In this document: one piece after another, positions 62,515-64,000 of the stretch
Numbering within the stretch: the stretch's first letter is position 1
How the letters are laid out: the number at the start of each line of letters is the position of its first letter
Source of the DNA: Bacteroidia bacterium
GTDB taxonomy: Bacteria > Bacteroidota > Bacteroidia > J057
DNA: 64,000 bases
Direction: 5' to 3'
Assembly: GCA_041391665.1 (NCBI GenBank)
Contig: JAWKNO010000002.1
Location: forward strand, 1,612,001-1,676,000
Program-made: the position numbers and the translations under genes
The notes under the pieces: generated by a model
What the model was told of the DNA's origin: nothing
Seen by the model: only the letters and a program-made list of their open reading frames with translations
Database searches by the model: none

Positions 62515-64000
62515 ATGATTGTTATTTTAAATATTAATAAAAAAATCCTTATAAACAGGAAAACACCCTTCTATTTACTATTTGGAATATTGTCTCTTTT
62601 GGGAAGTCCATATTTCGCCCAAAATCTTGAATTTCCTATCCAGTCAAATAACACATCCGGATTATATATCAACGCTTGCATTCCCACGTTTTTAGGGCAA
62701 TGCCAGATGACAACGATCAATTTTCAGCATAAGCTGGTTGCCTTCGAAACCGTTTGCGACCCGGGAAATCCGATAAATGAAGAATGGTTTAAAGTTTATC
62801 TTCCCAGCGATAATGGGACTCAGACTTGGGGTTATATGGCCAAGGCTAGTTATTATATGGCCGCAGATTGCTTTTCCCCTTATATAACAGCTTCATCATC
62901 GACAGGGTACGCAGACGTTTATATAGCAGCGGGAAATTTAACAAAAGCAATAGTTAATGGAGGGACAGCAAAAATTTACAATAATTCTAAATTTGCTATC
63001 TATGGTAACGCTTCGATTAGTGGCAGCCTTTGGTATCAAATATACCTTCCCAACAATGTCGTAGATCCTAATTCAGGTACAGCTTTACAATGGGGCTGGG
63101 TAAAGGCTAGTGAGGTAACATATTCATCAGGGAACCCGCCTGACATTCTTGATGTGACCATCACCCCAGCTAGTGCAGTAAGTGCTGGCGCTCAGTGGAG
63201 AACAGCCAATTTGTGTTGGCAAGCTCCAGGATTAAATTCAAATCCTTTATGTGTCGGAACTTATACAATAGAATTTTCTACGATTCCAGGTTTTACTACA
63301 CCGCCTAATCAAATCGTAGTTCTTGCATCGCCAACTAGCGTTGTCTCAATAACAGGAAATTATACGCCCATCACTAATCCTGCAAATATTTCTGTTAACC
63401 TTTCTCCTGCTGGGGCACTTGCCGCAGGTGCCCAATGGCAAATTGATAATTCTCCATGGTATAGTAGTGGAAATACGCTCAACACATCGTCTGGCAATCA
63501 TACAATACAATATAAAGGAATTCCGGGATATACGGCTCCCCCTTCAGAGACGGTTAACCTTTTACCAAATCAAACAACTACTGTAAATAGGGCATATACG
63601 GCTGTGGGTAACATAGGAAACATAAGTGGAACTCTTTCTCCCTCAGCGAGTGTCTCGGCTGGTGCTCAATGGAGAATAAGTGGGCAAGCCTGGAATAATT
63701 CCGGCTCTGTATTATCAAATATGCCTGTTGGCACATACATAATTGAATATAAGCCTGTTATAGGATGGGTTACACCTCCGAATAGAATAATTACAGTACA
63801 AAATGGTCAAACTGCCAACGCAAATACTTTTTATGACCCCGATCAGCAGAATACACCCATAAATGAAAAGCAAACCTTTGGTCAGAATTATCCTTATGGC
63901 ATTTGTGCAGAACCAATAAATATGGCTACGGGCGCCTATTTTCTCTTCGACGATGATTTTAACATACCTGCATTTCCGGAACCCCTAACTTTCACACGTG
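62515..64000 (+). CDS. Secreted Rhs-type protein, 5' part (runs off the window)
   Basis: An open frame runs from the ATG at 62515 (a GTG at 62491 is also in frame) past the window end, giving 495 residues here. A signal peptide ends SPYFAQ. Two SH3-like segments follow (about 30-205). Three repeats of about 79 residues with an AGAQW signature occur near residues 224, 304 and 382; they resemble PEGA-type domains. At residue 466 EPINMATGAYF opens a DUF6531 domain, the usual start of Rhs/YD-repeat proteins. The sequence is more AT-rich than its neighbours. The C-terminal part, which would show any toxin, is outside the window. Confidence 0.85.
   Translation, partial: MIVILNINKKILINRKTPFYLLFGILSLLGSPYFAQNLEFPIQSNNTSGLYINACIPTFLGQCQMTTINFQHKLVAFETVCDPGNPINEEWFKVYLPSDNGTQTWGYMAKASYYMAADCFSPYITASSSTGYADVYIAAGNLTKAIVNGGTAKIYNNSKFAIYGNASISGSLWYQIYLPNNVVDPNSGTALQWGWVKASEVTYSSGNPPDILDVTITPASAVSAGAQWRTANLCWQAPGLNSNPLCVGTYTIEFSTIPGFTTPPNQIVVLASPTSVVSITGNYTPITNPANISVNLSPAGALAAGAQWQIDNSPWYSSGNTLNTSSGNHTIQYKGIPGYTAPPSETVNLLPNQTTTVNRAYTAVGNIGNISGTLSPSASVSAGAQWRISGQAWNNSGSVLSNMPVGTYIIEYKPVIGWVTPPNRIITVQNGQTANANTFYDPDQQNTPINEKQTFGQNYPYGICAEPINMATGAYFLFDDDFNIPAFPEPLTFTR

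Overview
The window looks like a chromosomal segment of a member of the Bacteroidota, plausibly a saprospirian or chitinophagal relative (inference). The signs are secreted proteins with type IX secretion (T9SS) C-terminal sorting domains, DUF5916 and DUF3187 outer-membrane proteins, a two-component propeller histidine kinase, and promoters of the TTG-N18-20-TAnnTTTG type ahead of rpsP, rplU, a T9SS gene, a fic gene and xisH. No rRNA, tRNA or CRISPR array was seen.

Region by region. 0.1-3.9 kb: an outer-membrane DUF5916 protein, a DUF3187 protein and a small helical protein. 3.9-12.6 kb: one minus-strand operon for an ABC-type tripartite exporter (adaptor, TolC-like channel, ATPase, two MacB/FtsX-type permeases) followed by an NtrC-type activator and its histidine kinase. 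A close match to a sigma-54 promoter with candidate upstream activator sites precedes it, suggesting self-activation. 12.8-24.5 kb: a dense signalling block with a kinase carrying an ethylene-receptor-like sensor, two CheB/CheR fusions (one with an attached kinase), an orphan ATPase domain, a PAS kinase and three receiver-only proteins. None of them has a DNA-binding domain. 24.5-28.4 kb: an accessory patch. Here a xisH-xisI cassette sits at the 5' end of tesB between perfect 52-bp direct repeats, beside a Fic gene whose promoter is bracketed by two inverted repeats and a Uma2 nuclease gene that has lost its 3' end. 28.4-35.5 kb: mazG, an MbnP-like lipoprotein, a predicted barrel, a CbpA-like co-chaperone and a T9SS cargo gene.

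35.5-37.2 kb is a gene-free, three-level nested tandem repeat. About 60 CCGTT cores, mostly one per 10 bp, are grouped into about 15 monomers of roughly 101 bp, which are themselves ordered as roughly 300-bp trimers. It fills the gap between two convergent T9SS cargo genes and is the most unusual feature of the window. 37.3-42.4 kb: a PKD-domain T9SS protein, a vanadium-haloperoxidase/PAP2 lipoprotein and a DUF5060 glycosidase. 42.6-50.7 kb: housekeeping genes (rpsP-rimM, ppk2, ogt, mtnA, an ArsR regulator, a class II aldolase, rplU-rpmA) with a YCF48-like lipoprotein and a sulfatase. 50.7-62.1 kb: a propeller hybrid sensor with its LuxR-type regulator, several envelope proteins, a LysM protein, a CPBP protease, cystathionine beta-synthase and an unrecognised helical protein. 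The window ends inside a secreted Rhs-type gene whose DUF6531 domain is just beginning.
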